Positions 54,112-63,221 of a stretch of DNA of 64,000 bases are shown here, in pieces. Position 1 is the first letter of the stretch, and every line of letters begins with the position of its first letter. The stretch lies in the NCBI GenBank assembly GCA_037045225.1, contig JBAOHZ010000009.1, forward strand, positions 2,108,001 through 2,172,000, read 5' to 3'. The stretch is from Nitrospira sp. GTDB taxonomy: Bacteria; Nitrospirota; Nitrospiria; Nitrospirales; Nitrospiraceae. The notes beneath the pieces were generated by a model. That model was not told where the DNA came from. It did no database searches and was given only the letters and a program-made list of their open reading frames with translations. A program made the position numbers and the translations under genes.

Positions 54112-55509
54112 CTAGATCTCGTAGGTGCTGTCTTTGGCCGGAACGACAACAGCCATGTTGGGGTGTTCGGTCTGAATGGCCGCGCCCAGCGACAAAGCTT
54201 GTTTTTCTTCTCCGTGGACCACGAACACTTGTTGGGGGGCGGGGGAGATCGCTCGCACATACGCAAGCAGATCGTTCCGGTCCGCATGGGCCGACAACCC
54301 GTTGAAGACCACCACCTGGGCTCGGCGTGGGGTCGGAACCCCGAAGATCGGCACGATATCCCATCCTTCGACCAGTCTGCGGCCCAGCGTATGCTCAGCT
54401 TGAAATCCCACGATGGCGATGATGTTGGCTTCGTCCTGGATGGCATGTTTGAGGTGATGCACGACACGCCCTCCTTCGCACATGCCGGAAGAGGCGATGA
54501 TCACACAGGGACCCTTCAGTTCATTCAATCGTTTGCTTTCTTCCGGCGAGGAGACATAGCGAATATATCGGGCCGCAAAGGGATCTCCTTCTGACGTGAA
54601 CGTACGGAAGGTTTCTTCGTCGTAACACTCGGGGTGTTTTCGAAAGACGTCTGTGACCTTCGACGCCAGAGGCGAGTCGATATAAATCGGGAGCGGGTCG
54701 ATTCTCCCCTCAGCCACCAATCGTTTGATCCGCATGACCAGGTCCTGCGTGCGTCCGAGCGCGAATGCGGGCACGATGATCTTGCTCTTCTGTTCTTTGG
54801 CATGGGCGACCAGTTGCTGAGCTTTTTGAGTCAACGCCTCCCCGGCTTCTTCGTGCAGGCGGTCGCCGTAGGTGGATTCGATGATCAGCACATCACAGCT
54901 TGGCGGCGGAGTGGGATCACGGAGGATCGGCATTTGCGAGCGCCCGAGATCGCCCGAAAAGAGCACCGTCGTACTATTGCCGCGCGCGGTATATTTGAGG
55001 CGAATGGCGGCGGATCCCAGGATATGGCCGACGTCGTGGAAGGACGCGGTGACGCGTGGGGTCACCTTAATCGGGTCGTCATAGCGGGCGCCGACGAAGC
55101 GACGGATAATGGCGCGGGCATCGCGGCTTTCGTAAAAGGGTTGGAGGCAGCGCTTCCCGCGCCGCTTTTCCTTCCGATTCAAATAGGCGCAGTCGTTTTC
55201 CTGCAGGCGGGCAGAATCTTCCAGCATCACGGCAGCAAGATCGGCGGTCGCACGAGTCATGTGCACCGCCCCGCGAAACTGATGTTTGCCCAGTACGGGC
55301 AGGGCTCCGGAATGGTCGATGTGGGCATGTGACAAGAGCACGGCTTGGATCGAGCGCGGGTCGAATCCCAGCAACCGGTTTTGGCGATCGGCTTCCTGGC
55401 GTTGCCCCTGAAAGAGTCCGCAATCCATGAGGATGTTGCTGCCGGGCATTTCGAGGAGGTGCCGGCTTCCCGTCACGGATCGTGCGGCCCCATGGAATGA
55501 GAGTTTCAT
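54112..55509 (-). CDS. Metallo-beta-lactamase/beta-CASP RNA-processing-type nuclease
   Basis: From the ATG at 55509 the protein has 465 residues. The metal motif is SHAHIDHSG (His61, His63, Asp65, His66). The beta-CASP part carries the later motifs SGDLGRSQMPIL, IESTYGDRLH, IASSGMCEGGRVVHHLKH and the C-terminal GLSAHADRNDLL with VHGEEKQALSL. By family it is a 3' end-processing or degrading RNase of the YSH1/CPSF73-like group. The start codon overlaps the LOG-type gene's stop by 4 bp. Confidence 0.92.
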   Translation of the reverse strand: MKLSFHGAARSVTGSRHLLEMPGSNILMDCGLFQGQRQEADRQNRLLGFDPRSIQAVLLSHAHIDHSGALPVLGKHQFRGAVHMTRATADLAAVMLEDSARLQENDCAYLNRKEKRRGKRCLQPFYESRDARAIIRRFVGARYDDPIKVTPRVTASFHDVGHILGSAAIRLKYTARGNSTTVLFSGDLGRSQMPILRDPTPPPSCDVLIIESTYGDRLHEEAGEALTQKAQQLVAHAKEQKSKIIVPAFALGRTQDLVMRIKRLVAEGRIDPLPIYIDSPLASKVTDVFRKHPECYDEETFRTFTSEGDPFAARYIRYVSSPEESKRLNELKGPCVIIASSGMCEGGRVVHHLKHAIQDEANIIAIVGFQAEHTLGRRLVEGWDIVPIFGVPTPRRAQVVVFNGLSAHADRNDLLAYVRAISPAPQQVFVVHGEEKQALSLGAAIQTEHPNMAVVVPAKDSTYEI

Positions 55510-56372
55510 TGGGTGGTAGGCCCTCCATGGTTCCGGTTGATGAGGTCCCAGGCTTGCTGCGCCGTTTCTGCGAAATGGAACAGCGAGAGGTCCTTGGGGC
55601 TGACGAGCCCCTCTTCGATCAAGAGCTGCCAATTGATGAGCCGCTCCCAAAACGCTTGTCCCATCAAGATGATCGTGATGTTGCGCGTTTTGCCGGTCTG
55701 GAGCAAGGTCAACGTCTCAAAGAGTTCGTCGAGTGTGCCGAACCCGCCAGGAAAGACGACCAGGGCTCGGGCGCGGAGGAGAAAATGCATCTTGCGGAGC
55801 GCAAAATAGCGGAACTGAAAACAGAGGTCCGGGGTGATGTACGGATTCGGTTGCTGTTCGTGAGGGAGCGTGATGTTGAGCCCCATCGATTTCGCGCCCA
55901 CGTCCGCCGCGCCACGATTGGCCGCCTCCATAATCCCAGGGCCTCCGCCTGTGACGATCACGTAGTCGCACTGCCCATCAATCTGGCAGGTTGAGGACAC
56001 CAGCCGACCGAACTCCCGAGCGACATCATAATACCGCGCGAGCGCAAGACGCCGTTCAGCTACGGCGAGACGTTGCTGGCAGGCTCGATCGTCGGGGAAG
56101 GCCGCTAATTCTGCGGAGGCTTGCTCAAGGGCTTGGCGCGCGCGCGCGGGCTCGAGAAGTCTTGCACTACCGAACACCACAATCGTCGAGTGAATACCTT
56201 GCTCGGTTTGTATCAATTCCGGTTTGAGGAGCTCCAACCCGAGGCGCAGTGGGCGGAGTTCGTCGCGCTGGAGAAAGTCGATGTCGCGATCGGCAGGGAT
56301 ATATGAGGCGGACGAGCCAGGGGTCTCTTGGCTCGGTGAGTCGTCGGAAGAACCTGCACCCATGAGCGGCAT
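55506..56372 (-). CDS. LOG-family protein (cytokinin-activating-enzyme-like)
   Basis: From the ATG at 56372 the protein has 288 residues; ATG 56363 is an alternative. The C-terminal two thirds are the LOG/TIGR00730 domain with GGGPGIMEAANRGA and PGGFGTLDELFETLT, the nucleotide-binding and catalytic motifs. Members are often mislabelled lysine decarboxylases; the known activity is phosphoribohydrolase on nucleotide monophosphates. The first 80 residues are a variable extension. It is co-translated with the nuclease gene. Confidence 0.9.
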   Translation of the reverse strand: MPLMGAGSSDDSPSQETPGSSASYIPADRDIDFLQRDELRPLRLGLELLKPELIQTEQGIHSTIVVFGSARLLEPARARQALEQASAELAAFPDDRACQQRLAVAERRLALARYYDVAREFGRLVSSTCQIDGQCDYVIVTGGGPGIMEAANRGAADVGAKSMGLNITLPHEQQPNPYITPDLCFQFRYFALRKMHFLLRARALVVFPGGFGTLDELFETLTLLQTGKTRNITIILMGQAFWERLINWQLLIEEGLVSPKDLSLFHFAETAQQAWDLINRNHGGPTTQ

Positions 56373-56429
56373 TATAACCAGATGTACGGGAGGCAGCAAT
56401 TCATCGAGGTCGACCTCTCGGCGGCGGGA

Positions 56430-56849
56430 TCAGAACGGATAAGGAGTAAATGGCGGCGCAGGGCGGTGACGTACGAAGGCCTGGTGGGTCACGATCCAGT
56501 TGTTGTCGCACAGGAGCTCAAACGCATCTGTGCCCAGGCCGGAGCGTGAGAAGATGAGGTCGGGATCCACCGGCGACCAGGGTTTCAGCAGCCATCCGAA
56601 ATTCACCCGGGAATACTTGGCGTCGAGGAACCGGTAGGTCACGAGGGTTCCGGCTTCCGCATCGGTCATGGAGTCCGGTGCCCCCAGCGTGGCGATGACA
56701 TCCGCCAGTGTGGTGCGGCCTTCCGTGATGAAGGCCACCGAGTCTGACGTCAATGGTGTATTGATCGTGAGGCGAGCCACGTTACAGCCGGACAGGGCCG
56801 CCGCAAGGATCAGGGGAAAAAGGAGTGTGAGGGAGCGGTTCCAGGACAT
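56430..56849 (-). CDS. BamE-like lipoprotein (first of two)
   Basis: From the ATG at 56849 the protein has 139 residues, with a signal peptide and lipobox LSGC. The mature part has the BamE/SmpA pattern FITEGRTTLADVIATLGAPD, then VTYRFLDAKYSRVNFGW. The end (PPFTPYPF) is unusual. It is encoded 7 bp after a related gene, so the two form a tandem pair. Confidence 0.75.
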   Translation of the reverse strand: MSWNRSLTLLFPLILAAALSGCNVARLTINTPLTSDSVAFITEGRTTLADVIATLGAPDSMTDAEAGTLVTYRFLDAKYSRVNFGWLLKPWSPVDPDLIFSRSGLGTDAFELLCDNNWIVTHQAFVRHRPAPPFTPYPF

Positions 56850-56856
56850 CACGATA

Positions 56857-57237
56857 TCAGTCCCCAAACGGCCAGAAACGAAATTCCAGTCCCTCGGTGC
56901 GTTTTGACGCGATCACCTCTTCGACTGTTCCCTCGCGGGCGATCACCACAAACAGATCGTCGCTTTTAATTGAGGCACGGGAAAAATTAGCGATGATCAA
57001 CAGCAGGCTGCCGACCTTCGCATCGTACCGGTAGTATTGAAAGAGGTCTCGCCCGTTCAATTGAAGGAGTCGGTCGGGAGCGCCGAGGAGAGCCAGGACC
57101 TCAGCCCTGGTGGTGACACCTTTTTTGATCAGGTTGACGGTTTCGGTCTTAATCTCGTCGCCAAGCGTGCCGCGGCTGAATGCGCAGGCATTCAGCGTCA
57201 GTATCATCATGGCCAGGAGCATACTCACTCGTCGCAT
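56857..57237 (-). CDS. BamE-like lipoprotein (second of two)
   Basis: From the ATG at 57237, behind a strong site AAGGAGGATCACAC, the protein has 126 residues. The lipobox is LTLNAC. The mature part has LIKKGVTTRAEVLALLGAPD, matching the corresponding stretch of the neighbouring lipoprotein, and then LFQYYRYDAKVGSLLLIIAN. The pair looks like a duplication that has diverged. Confidence 0.78.
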   Translation of the reverse strand: MRRVSMLLAMMILTLNACAFSRGTLGDEIKTETVNLIKKGVTTRAEVLALLGAPDRLLQLNGRDLFQYYRYDAKVGSLLLIIANFSRASIKSDDLFVVIAREGTVEEVIASKRTEGLEFRFWPFGD

Positions 57238-57274
57238 GTGTGATCCTCCTTCTGCAGATCTCCATCGGGCGGGC

Positions 57275-57793
57275 TTATGCTTGGTCGCCGGTGGTATGGG
57301 TCTTGGGTAGGACAAAGTCACATTCATATACGTGGTAGCCGGATGGTGTGAGTCCGACTCGCTCATACACGGTCTTGGCGATGTGGTTGTCGCCCTCGAC
57401 ATACAACCGGACACCGCACACCCCGGATTGTGATCGTGCCCACGTAAGGATCCTGTCATGCAGGGATCGGTAGACACCCTTGCGTCGCCATGCGGGGTGC
57501 ACATATACGCTTTGGATCCACCAGAACTGAGCGTTTCGCCAATCGCTCCATTCGTAGGTGATGAGCAGTTGTCCCACGATTACTGTATCGAGCGGAGCAG
57601 CTTGCCGCAAGTCTGCGACGTAAAACCGGCCGTGCTGAGGCTGTTCGAGGACCGCCTGAGTTCCCTGTCGCAGGAGTGTCTCATCGAGCGTTCGTTGTTC
57701 AGTCTCCTGTGCCATGGCGGCGCTGAATGCCGTGAGTGTGTCCAGATCATCCAGGGTTGCCGGACGGACGGTGAGGTGATCGGCGAGGATCAT
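57275..57793 (-). CDS. GNAT-family N-acetyltransferase
   Basis: From the ATG at 57793 the protein has 172 residues. N-terminal LTVRPATLDDLDTLTAFSAA and the acetyl-CoA-binding region SVYVHPAWRRKGVYRSLHDR (motif A with R-x-x-G-x-G/Y) are clear, and the C-terminal TVYERVGLTPSGYHVYE closes the fold. The substrate is unknown. It overlaps the upstream DUF502 gene by 4 bp (ATGA). Confidence 0.9.
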   Translation of the reverse strand: MILADHLTVRPATLDDLDTLTAFSAAMAQETEQRTLDETLLRQGTQAVLEQPQHGRFYVADLRQAAPLDTVIVGQLLITYEWSDWRNAQFWWIQSVYVHPAWRRKGVYRSLHDRILTWARSQSGVCGVRLYVEGDNHIAKTVYERVGLTPSGYHVYECDFVLPKTHTTGDQA

Positions 57794-58416
57794 GACGCGT
57801 TGCGTGTCGGCGCTGTGAGCCAACCTGGTAAGGGGCGATACAATCCTGCGGAAAACTCCAGCTTCAATGCCTCTTCCGGCAGCAGGCTCAGTGGACGCAG
57901 CTGTGTTTTGGGGATCATCGCCAAGTATCCGGTGAAGGGATGAATGGCGGTAGGGACGAAGACCATGACCAACTCGACCATCGGGGCGATCTGAAGTGCC
58001 GGTGGCGGCGGGCCCATGACGAATCCTAGCGCCCAGAGTCCGTCGCGGGGGAAGGGGAAGGCCACGACGGTACTTTGCCCGAAGCGTGCCCGGTAGTTCA
58101 GCAAGTCCGTCATGCCTTTGAGCGTGAGATAAATACTGCGAATCAACGGAATCCGTTCGAGGACGGTCTCGGTCCACCGTACCATTCGTTGTCCGATGAC
58201 CTGTGTCGCAATCGCTCCGATAGTGAGTACCATTCCAACGAGCAGCAAGAGGCCGAGGCCTGGGGCGTAGGGCTGGATTTGCCGCCCGATGAGATCGAGC
58301 AGGAAGGAGTCCAGTGTTTCGAACAGTGCGGCCAAAATGAGAAATGTCGTCCATGCCGGGAGCAGCACGAGGAGTCCTGTGAGGAAGATGCGTCCGAGCC
58401 GATGAGAAGAAGTCAC
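57790..58416 (-). CDS. DUF502 membrane protein
   Basis: The 208-residue protein starts with GTG in front of a DUF502 pattern: RIFLTGLLVLLPAWTTFLIL (TM1), GLLLLVGMVLTIGAIATQVI (TM2), and the soluble stretch IPLIRSIYLTLKGMTDLL and TVVAFPFPRDGLWALGFVMG. The function of the family is not settled. It is co-translated with the acetyltransferase gene. Confidence 0.88.
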   Translation of the reverse strand: MTSSHRLGRIFLTGLLVLLPAWTTFLILAALFETLDSFLLDLIGRQIQPYAPGLGLLLLVGMVLTIGAIATQVIGQRMVRWTETVLERIPLIRSIYLTLKGMTDLLNYRARFGQSTVVAFPFPRDGLWALGFVMGPPPPALQIAPMVELVMVFVPTAIHPFTGYLAMIPKTQLRPLSLLPEEALKLEFSAGLYRPLPGWLTAPTRNAS

Positions 58417-58570
58417 GCCGCGTCCCGCTATTGGTGAGTGAGGGAGGAATAGGTCATTTACGATAACAGAACGGGGTTGGATTTGGTATCTTCTTGATCT
58501 AGCGGCTCATTTGGACTATCTTCCCCATAACCATTCAGTCACCCGCTCGGGTGGGATTGTGAGAGCTACT

Positions 58571-58855
58571 GTGAGCGATGCGCTAGGGAAAAAGGCGAAT
58601 GTAGATAAGGACCTGTTGGCCATTTTGTGTTGCCCGGAAACGAAACAAGCCGTGACGCTTGCCGACGATCAGTTGATTCAAAAGGTGAATGGCGCGATTG
58701 AGCGTGGGACGCTGAAGAACAAGGCGCAAAAGCCCGTCACCGAAAAACTGGATGGAGGATTAATCCGGTCCGACAATAAAATTCTCTATCCCGTACGAGA
58801 AGACATTCCCGTCATGCTGATCGACGAAGGCATTCCTCTGGAGCAGGTTTCCTAA
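58571..58855 (+). CDS. Trm112-like protein
   Basis: The start is uncertain; GTG 58571 (after GAGAG) gives 94 residues, GTG 58559 four more. The core DKDLLAILCCPETKQAVTLA and the end NKILYPVREDIPVMLIDEGI are the Trm112/YcaR signature, with a Cys pair in place of the CPxC of some relatives. Between them is a 35-residue insert (VNGAIERGTLKNKAQKPVTE). Such proteins are small partners of methyltransferases or other enzymes. Confidence 0.8.
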   Translation: MSDALGKKANVDKDLLAILCCPETKQAVTLADDQLIQKVNGAIERGTLKNKAQKPVTEKLDGGLIRSDNKILYPVREDIPVMLIDEGIPLEQVS

Positions 58856-59008
58856 TTCCCCTTCCTCAGACTCGTCCTCTTCGACGTGAGCCTCCCTGGC
58901 CGGTGTGCGTGCATTGCCACGGGCAGTGCCGATCCCCATTCATCTACGGTGTGTGACCTGAGTGCGCGCAGTCCTCATGCGCCTGGCTGTGGATTCTGAC
59001 GAGAATGG

Positions 59009-59296
59009 CTACGGAGTCAGCAGTCCGCCCTCGGCCGACGCACTTTCCGTCTTTGAGCCGGTTGAGGTTCCGCATTGAGCGCAGAGGTATTCGTAGAGAT
59101 TGCCTGTGGGCAGGACGAGCAGCAGGCGTTGCCGGGTGGGCGTCGCCTGGCGACATTTTCCGCAATATAGAAGGGAGGCGTTAAACGAATCATATTGATC
59201 CGTTGGGCGGTGCCCGGACTGTGAAGGTGCAGGGCGCGACCGTGTGGCCTGTGGAGGCCAGTTGGGCGGTGAGGGTCTGTTCGAACGTGACTGCAT
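59009..59296 (-). CDS. Small zinc-ribbon protein
   Basis: The 95-residue protein has two Cys pairs, YCGKCRQATPTRQRLLLVLP and YLCAQCG, about 30 residues apart, typical of a small zinc ribbon. The N-terminal 30 residues are rich in Pro, Ser and Arg, so the true start may be further in. No partner is known. Upstream (59297-59358) there is no gene. Confidence 0.6.
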   Translation of the reverse strand: MQSRSNRPSPPNWPPQATRSRPAPSQSGHRPTDQYDSFNASLLYCGKCRQATPTRQRLLLVLPTGNLYEYLCAQCGTSTGSKTESASAEGGLLTP

Positions 59297-59358
59297 GATC
59301 GCTATTTTACTGAGGGAGAGGGATGTGGTGCAACCTGGAGAGGTCTGCGTGGTTGAAT

Positions 59359-59598
59359 TCAGGGATGGCCGATCCGCTGATCCTCAGGGGGTTCCGTTTC
59401 CTCGGCGTTTCTGCCGCGAAAAATCCACCAGAGTGAGCGAATGACTTGCACCACAACATAGAGCGCGATGCCCGAGAGTAATCCATAGAGCCACGCTTTG
59501 CTCCAGGGCCACAAGTCTGGCGCGTGTAGCACCACGGCAAGGGCAATATGGCCTCCCAAGCCGAGGCACACGGCGAAGATGATCCACTCACGGGCCAT
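59359..59598 (-). CDS. Small membrane protein, two helices
   Basis: The 79-residue protein has hydrophobic helices at about 4-24 (WIIFAVCLGLGGHIALAVVL) and 36-60 (AWLYGLLSGIALYVVVQVIR), followed by a charged tail. The site GAGG lies upstream of the ATG. Function unknown. Confidence 0.62.
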   Translation of the reverse strand: MAREWIIFAVCLGLGGHIALAVVLHAPDLWPWSKAWLYGLLSGIALYVVVQVIRSLWWIFRGRNAEETEPPEDQRIGHP

Positions 59599-59655
59599 AG
59601 TCGCCCTCGGAGGAGGCCATAACGAAGGATAAGCCTGGAGACAATCGACAGGCGG

Positions 59656-60024
59656 TTACACGGAGGTTTTGGCGGATTCGATCTCAGTTGCCGTGATCAG
59701 GCTGGACAAATAGTCCGCCACGAAGGTCAAGGCTTCCTCGCGTCCGTCGGCTCGTCGGCCTTTTTCACGCCGCTGTACGGAGAGCTCATGATCTAAGTCC
59801 GATTTCACTTCCGTCAGGACACGTTGCAGTGTCGTCGGAGTGATGTTGGCATCCATGTCCTCGAGCTCCTGGCAGCGGTCCAGCACCCAGTTCAGGCCCT
59901 CGATCCGCCCCGCATAGTGTTCTTGCTCGGCGGTGTCGATCCGAGACATCGTGGTCGCGAACGTTTGGGCTTCGTACACCAGATTATAAAAACTCGTAAC
60001 AGCCCGTTGTAGCGTGGGATTCAT
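59656..60024 (-). CDS. Unknown helical protein
   Basis: The 122-residue protein has a good ribosome site (AAGGAGCACT), no signal peptide, and is helical throughout (IDTAEQEHYAGRIEGLNWVL, EVKSDLDHELSVQRREKGRR). No family recognised. Confidence 0.65.
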   Translation of the reverse strand: MNPTLQRAVTSFYNLVYEAQTFATTMSRIDTAEQEHYAGRIEGLNWVLDRCQELEDMDANITPTTLQRVLTEVKSDLDHELSVQRREKGRRADGREEALTFVADYLSSLITATEIESAKTSV

Positions 60025-60108
60025 AGTGCTCCTTGGCTCATTGAGAGGTTCTCGTGATTATACCTGAGATTGGGGGCCCGACAAGATTTTTTTTTGTTGG
60101 GCTGTGAC

Positions 60109-60438
60109 TTACGTGAACAGGAGGGAGTGAAACTCGTTCATGAATCCATAGTACAGCGGAGCAAAGTCTTTCAGGCTGTCTGGGCTATTCTCTTTCAACC
60201 GCTTGAAGAAGAACACCTGCGCACGTGGATCCAGTTGTTCAAGCAGACGGCTGAGTTGTGCCATCGAATAGCTGCCGGCAGGAACGCTCAGGATGTAGTG
60301 AACCAGTCGCTCGACAAACTGCTGCTCGACATATTCACTTGTCAGTAGACCATCGGGAATCTTGCCCGAGGCGAGATACTCGTCGAAGGGGATCGCTTGT
60401 GCTGCAAAAGGAATCGACGGCTGCGGACGTGAGGTCAC
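60109..60438 (-). CDS. Unknown soluble protein
   Basis: The 109-residue protein starts with GTG. It is helical with aromatic residues (VERLVHYILSVPAGSYSMAQ, LDPRAQVFFFKRLKE) and has no signal or membrane helix. It lies upstream of the preceding unknown protein on the same strand. No family recognised. The 280 bp between it and tRNA-Gly hold no gene. Confidence 0.58.
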   Translation of the reverse strand: MTSRPQPSIPFAAQAIPFDEYLASGKIPDGLLTSEYVEQQFVERLVHYILSVPAGSYSMAQLSRLLEQLDPRAQVFFFKRLKENSPDSLKDFAPLYYGFMNEFHSLLFT

Positions 60439-60721
60439 GCTGAGGTTCCCTGGTTGATGAGAATAGTGCGGAGCGTCATTACAATCACTCTACTCAAGCT
60501 CAGAAGGTCCGTCAAGTGGATAGAAGAAGCAGACAGGTCTGAGTCGAAAGGCTGATCAGCGTAGGGAAGAGGGGGCCACCCGCCCATTCTGTCGATGGTC
60601 CGTTTTGATGGTGGCGCACCCCAGGAGTCTACGTAGATGGAGACAAAGATGATATTTGTGACTGGCGGCTTGACAGTCTTTACGCATGGCCGGTAGAATC
60701 CCGCTTCTTCGGTCGATGGAT

Positions 60722-60796
60722 GCGGGAATAGCTCAGTGGTAGAGCATCGCCTTGCCAAGGCGAGGGTCGCGGGTTCAAATCCCGTTTCCCGCTCCA
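60722..60796 (+). tRNA. tRNA-Gly (GCC)
   Basis: The arms GCGGGAA and TTCCCGC pair, the anticodon stem TCGCC/GGCGA encloses TTGCCAA with anticodon GCC, and the T-loop GGTTCAAATCC and encoded CCA are present. The integrase gene ends 6 bp past CCA, so this tRNA is the attachment site of the element to its right. Confidence 0.95.
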
Positions 60797-60802
60797 ATTT
60801 TC

Positions 60803-61876
60803 TCAAGCACTTACACAACAGCCCCCGACGCTCCCACCCTCATTGTGATAGTTTTGTGATATCTGAGGGTGAACGCGCTCCAGAATCAACACTCCTTCTC
60901 TCAGACTCTCCGGCGAATGATGCGCGTAACGCTGCGTCATAGCCGCTGTTTTGTGCCCCAGTAAGCGTTGCACCTTGTACAGATCCACTCCTGCTTGTGC
61001 GAGTCGAGTGGCAAAGGTATGTCTCAAATCGTGAAAGCGAAAATCGCTCAGCGCTGCCTTCGTCGCCGCAAGTCTGAATGCTCGTGTAAGGTTTCGAGCG
61101 TCGAATAGCGTCTCTGCTGAACTCGCAAACACGAACGAGCCTGCTGTCTTCTTTGACGCCTTTCGCTTCAGCAATTCCGTTAACCGACCATTCAGTGGGA
61201 CAGTGCGCTTCTCTCCATTCTTGCTTCGCATCACCACCAAGACCTGCCGATTGAGGTCAACGGCTGGCCACTGCAAGTTGAGAATCTCGCCTCGTCGCAT
61301 GCCCGTGTTTAAGGCAAAGACAATGATGTCTTGCAGCCACGGTGCCGAATGAGCCAGTAATAGGCCCTCTTCATCTGAAGACAGCCACCGGTCTCGTTCG
61401 TTGCGCACTTTTTCCATGCAGACTCTTTGCATGGGATTGTCCCGACACCATTCCCACTCTCGGATAGCCACGTTGAAGCTATGCCGAACCAAGCCCAGTT
61501 CTTTATTGACGGTTGCTGGCTTGGCCGTCTCACGCCTCTTCGCCTTGTAGGCGGCAAGAAGTTTCGGTGTGACTTCTGCAAGATTCAACGAACCAAACGC
61601 ACTTCGTAAATGCGTGAGGCATTGTTCGTCCCGCAGTCGGCTTGCCGGGGCCTTGGTGATTGATCGCTCTTTAAGGTATCGATCCATCATGTCGTTGAAC
61701 GTATGGTCTTTGGCTTCCAACGTGTCAAAGAATCGGCCCTCGACAATCTTGACCCGTACTTTTCCCAGAATGGCATCAGCTAAGCGCCTGTCCGTTGTCC
61801 CTGTGGACCGCCGCACCTGCTGGCCCTGATGAATGAACGTCATCCACCACACTTTGTTACGTCTAAACAGCCCCAT
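60803..61876 (-). CDS. Tyrosine integrase
   Basis: From the ATG at 61876, 6 nt after AAGGAGG, the protein has 357 residues. It has an N-terminal Arg-rich arm, a core-binding domain (about 60-150) and a catalytic domain with Arg in NTGMRRGEIL, Lys in RSKNGEKRTV, HDLRHTFATRLA, LLGHKT and the nucleophile Tyr in MTQRYAHHS. It is a phage-type integrase. Its start overlaps the upstream HTH gene by 14 bp. A damaged relative lies at tRNA-Val. Confidence 0.94.
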   Translation of the reverse strand: MGLFRRNKVWWMTFIHQGQQVRRSTGTTDRRLADAILGKVRVKIVEGRFFDTLEAKDHTFNDMMDRYLKERSITKAPASRLRDEQCLTHLRSAFGSLNLAEVTPKLLAAYKAKRRETAKPATVNKELGLVRHSFNVAIREWEWCRDNPMQRVCMEKVRNERDRWLSSDEEGLLLAHSAPWLQDIIVFALNTGMRRGEILNLQWPAVDLNRQVLVVMRSKNGEKRTVPLNGRLTELLKRKASKKTAGSFVFASSAETLFDARNLTRAFRLAATKAALSDFRFHDLRHTFATRLAQAGVDLYKVQRLLGHKTAAMTQRYAHHSPESLREGVLILERVHPQISQNYHNEGGSVGGCCVSA

Positions 61877-62174
61877 CTGCATCCTCCTTCCGGATGAGGC
61901 TTGACTGAATGGCTTCCCCGTGACGGGGAGTATAGACCTCGTGTTTTGCGGCTTCAATGAGCTGATCAAGGTCACGGGTGTCATGGTGAGTAGGCAGGGT
62001 GGGTGGCTTTCCAGGAGCCACATCAAAGCCACTCAGCCACGCCTGGATCGCCTCAGGTTCAAAGCGGACGAGGCCGTGAATGCGGCGGCAGGGAATCTTG
62101 TTCTCTGAGGCCCAGAGGTAGAGTGTGGATTCTTTGATGTTGAGCCAAGCCGAAAGTTCTTTGGTAGTGAGCAT
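61863..62174 (-). CDS. Small HTH protein, probable excisionase/regulator
   Basis: The 103-residue protein has a MerR/AlpA-type winged HTH (LTTKELSAWLNIKESTLYLW, RRIHGLVRFEPEAIQAWL) and a variable C-terminal half. Such proteins directly upstream of an integrase usually act as recombination directionality factors or repressors. It is translationally coupled to the integrase. Confidence 0.85.
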   Translation of the reverse strand: MLTTKELSAWLNIKESTLYLWASENKIPCRRIHGLVRFEPEAIQAWLSGFDVAPGKPPTLPTHHDTRDLDQLIEAAKHEVYTPRHGEAIQSSLIRKEDADGAV

Positions 62175-62216
62175 GTGCAGATCTACCGGGGGCGTCTCGC
62201 GACACCCCCAGTCCCC

Positions 62217-63221
62217 CTAACATGGACTGCCCGCGTTCCCGCCGGCAGACCGGTGAAACCGAGTAGGTCGTGTGAGCAAGTTCCGGTGTCGGTCTTTCCA
62301 CCGGGAGATGCCCCTGACAATTTCCTGTAGTAGCCATTCTTCCCCTCCAGGGGTGGCACAAATGACCGCCAACATCGGCGTCAGGGTGTTGCTCACCCAT
62401 CGTTTCACGTTCTGCAGGGTCTGCACCTGCTTCTCCTGGGCTAATCGCCCCTTCTGAAATCCCTCCGTCAGGAGGGCGTACCACTCCAGCATGGGAGCCC
62501 GGTACCGGTCTTCGTCTTCTGTCTCTTTGGTGATCTGTCGGAAATCCACATAGGAGCGAAGCAAGCCGACGACCAACTCCTTCCAATCGGCTTCGTCTAA
62601 CGAGGCCAACGCTCTCGCACATTGTTCGGCCCGATCCTTCTTGAGCTCTAACTCCCACCGTGTCCCGTAGTCCTGATAGTTCTCCTGGCCTTTGCTCTGC
62701 AGTTCGAGCCGTTTATCATAAATGCGCAACAAGGTCTGGCTCTGCGGACTGCCGAAGTACATCGTCTCGCCGGTCGTTGCCCCAGTGCCGTGGGTCAGGT
62801 TGGAGACGATATGACGAACCTGAGCCGCCCTCGTGACACACTGGCCTGCCGAGACTGCTTCACGAATCGTCGAGACGGGAACCGTTCCGGCTCGGTCATC
62901 CAGGGCACAGTCGATGCGGGTGACGTGCCCTTGTTGAGCCTGTACCCACTTGAGCAGGGGTCGGATTTGATCCAGTGTTAAGGCGGACGCCAGGCCGCCC
63001 GAGAGATCCACATGGATTTCATTCGGGCGACGCGGCGCATTCGTGCCCAGTTTGCCGACCCCGCGCTGGCCGTCGGTTCTCATCCAGGACAAGGGATAGC
63101 CTCGGAAGCCGCCTTTGGCCTTGCTCCAGTCTCCGCCAAGCACTTTCATGGTCTCTTGGGGATTGCTGGCCAAGACGGTAAACGCCAGCCAATCAATCGT
63201 CAGAGTGAAGCCAGAATCCAT
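62217..63221 (-). CDS. Rep_trans-type replication initiator
   Basis: The 334-residue protein has the replication-initiation-factor pattern with VTRIDCALDDRAG (the acidic metal site) and, after a gap, GETMYFGSPQSQTLLRIYDK and RWELELKKDRAEQCARAL, where the nucleophile Tyr of Rep_trans proteins is expected. Such proteins start rolling-circle replication of plasmids, conjugative transposons and filamentous phages. A hairpin leader lies directly upstream. The first 30 residues are shared with the fragment near tRNA-Val. Confidence 0.85.
   Translation of the reverse strand: MDSGFTLTIDWLAFTVLASNPQETMKVLGGDWSKAKGGFRGYPLSWMRTDGQRGVGKLGTNAPRRPNEIHVDLSGGLASALTLDQIRPLLKWVQAQQGHVTRIDCALDDRAGTVPVSTIREAVSAGQCVTRAAQVRHIVSNLTHGTGATTGETMYFGSPQSQTLLRIYDKRLELQSKGQENYQDYGTRWELELKKDRAEQCARALASLDEADWKELVVGLLRSYVDFRQITKETEDEDRYRAPMLEWYALLTEGFQKGRLAQEKQVQTLQNVKRWVSNTLTPMLAVICATPGGEEWLLQEIVRGISRWKDRHRNLLTRPTRFHRSAGGNAGSPC

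Noticed and set aside
60435..60818. Open frame on the minus strand with GFEPATLALARRCSTTEL
   Set aside because: Antisense of tRNA-Gly; the same type of artefact.
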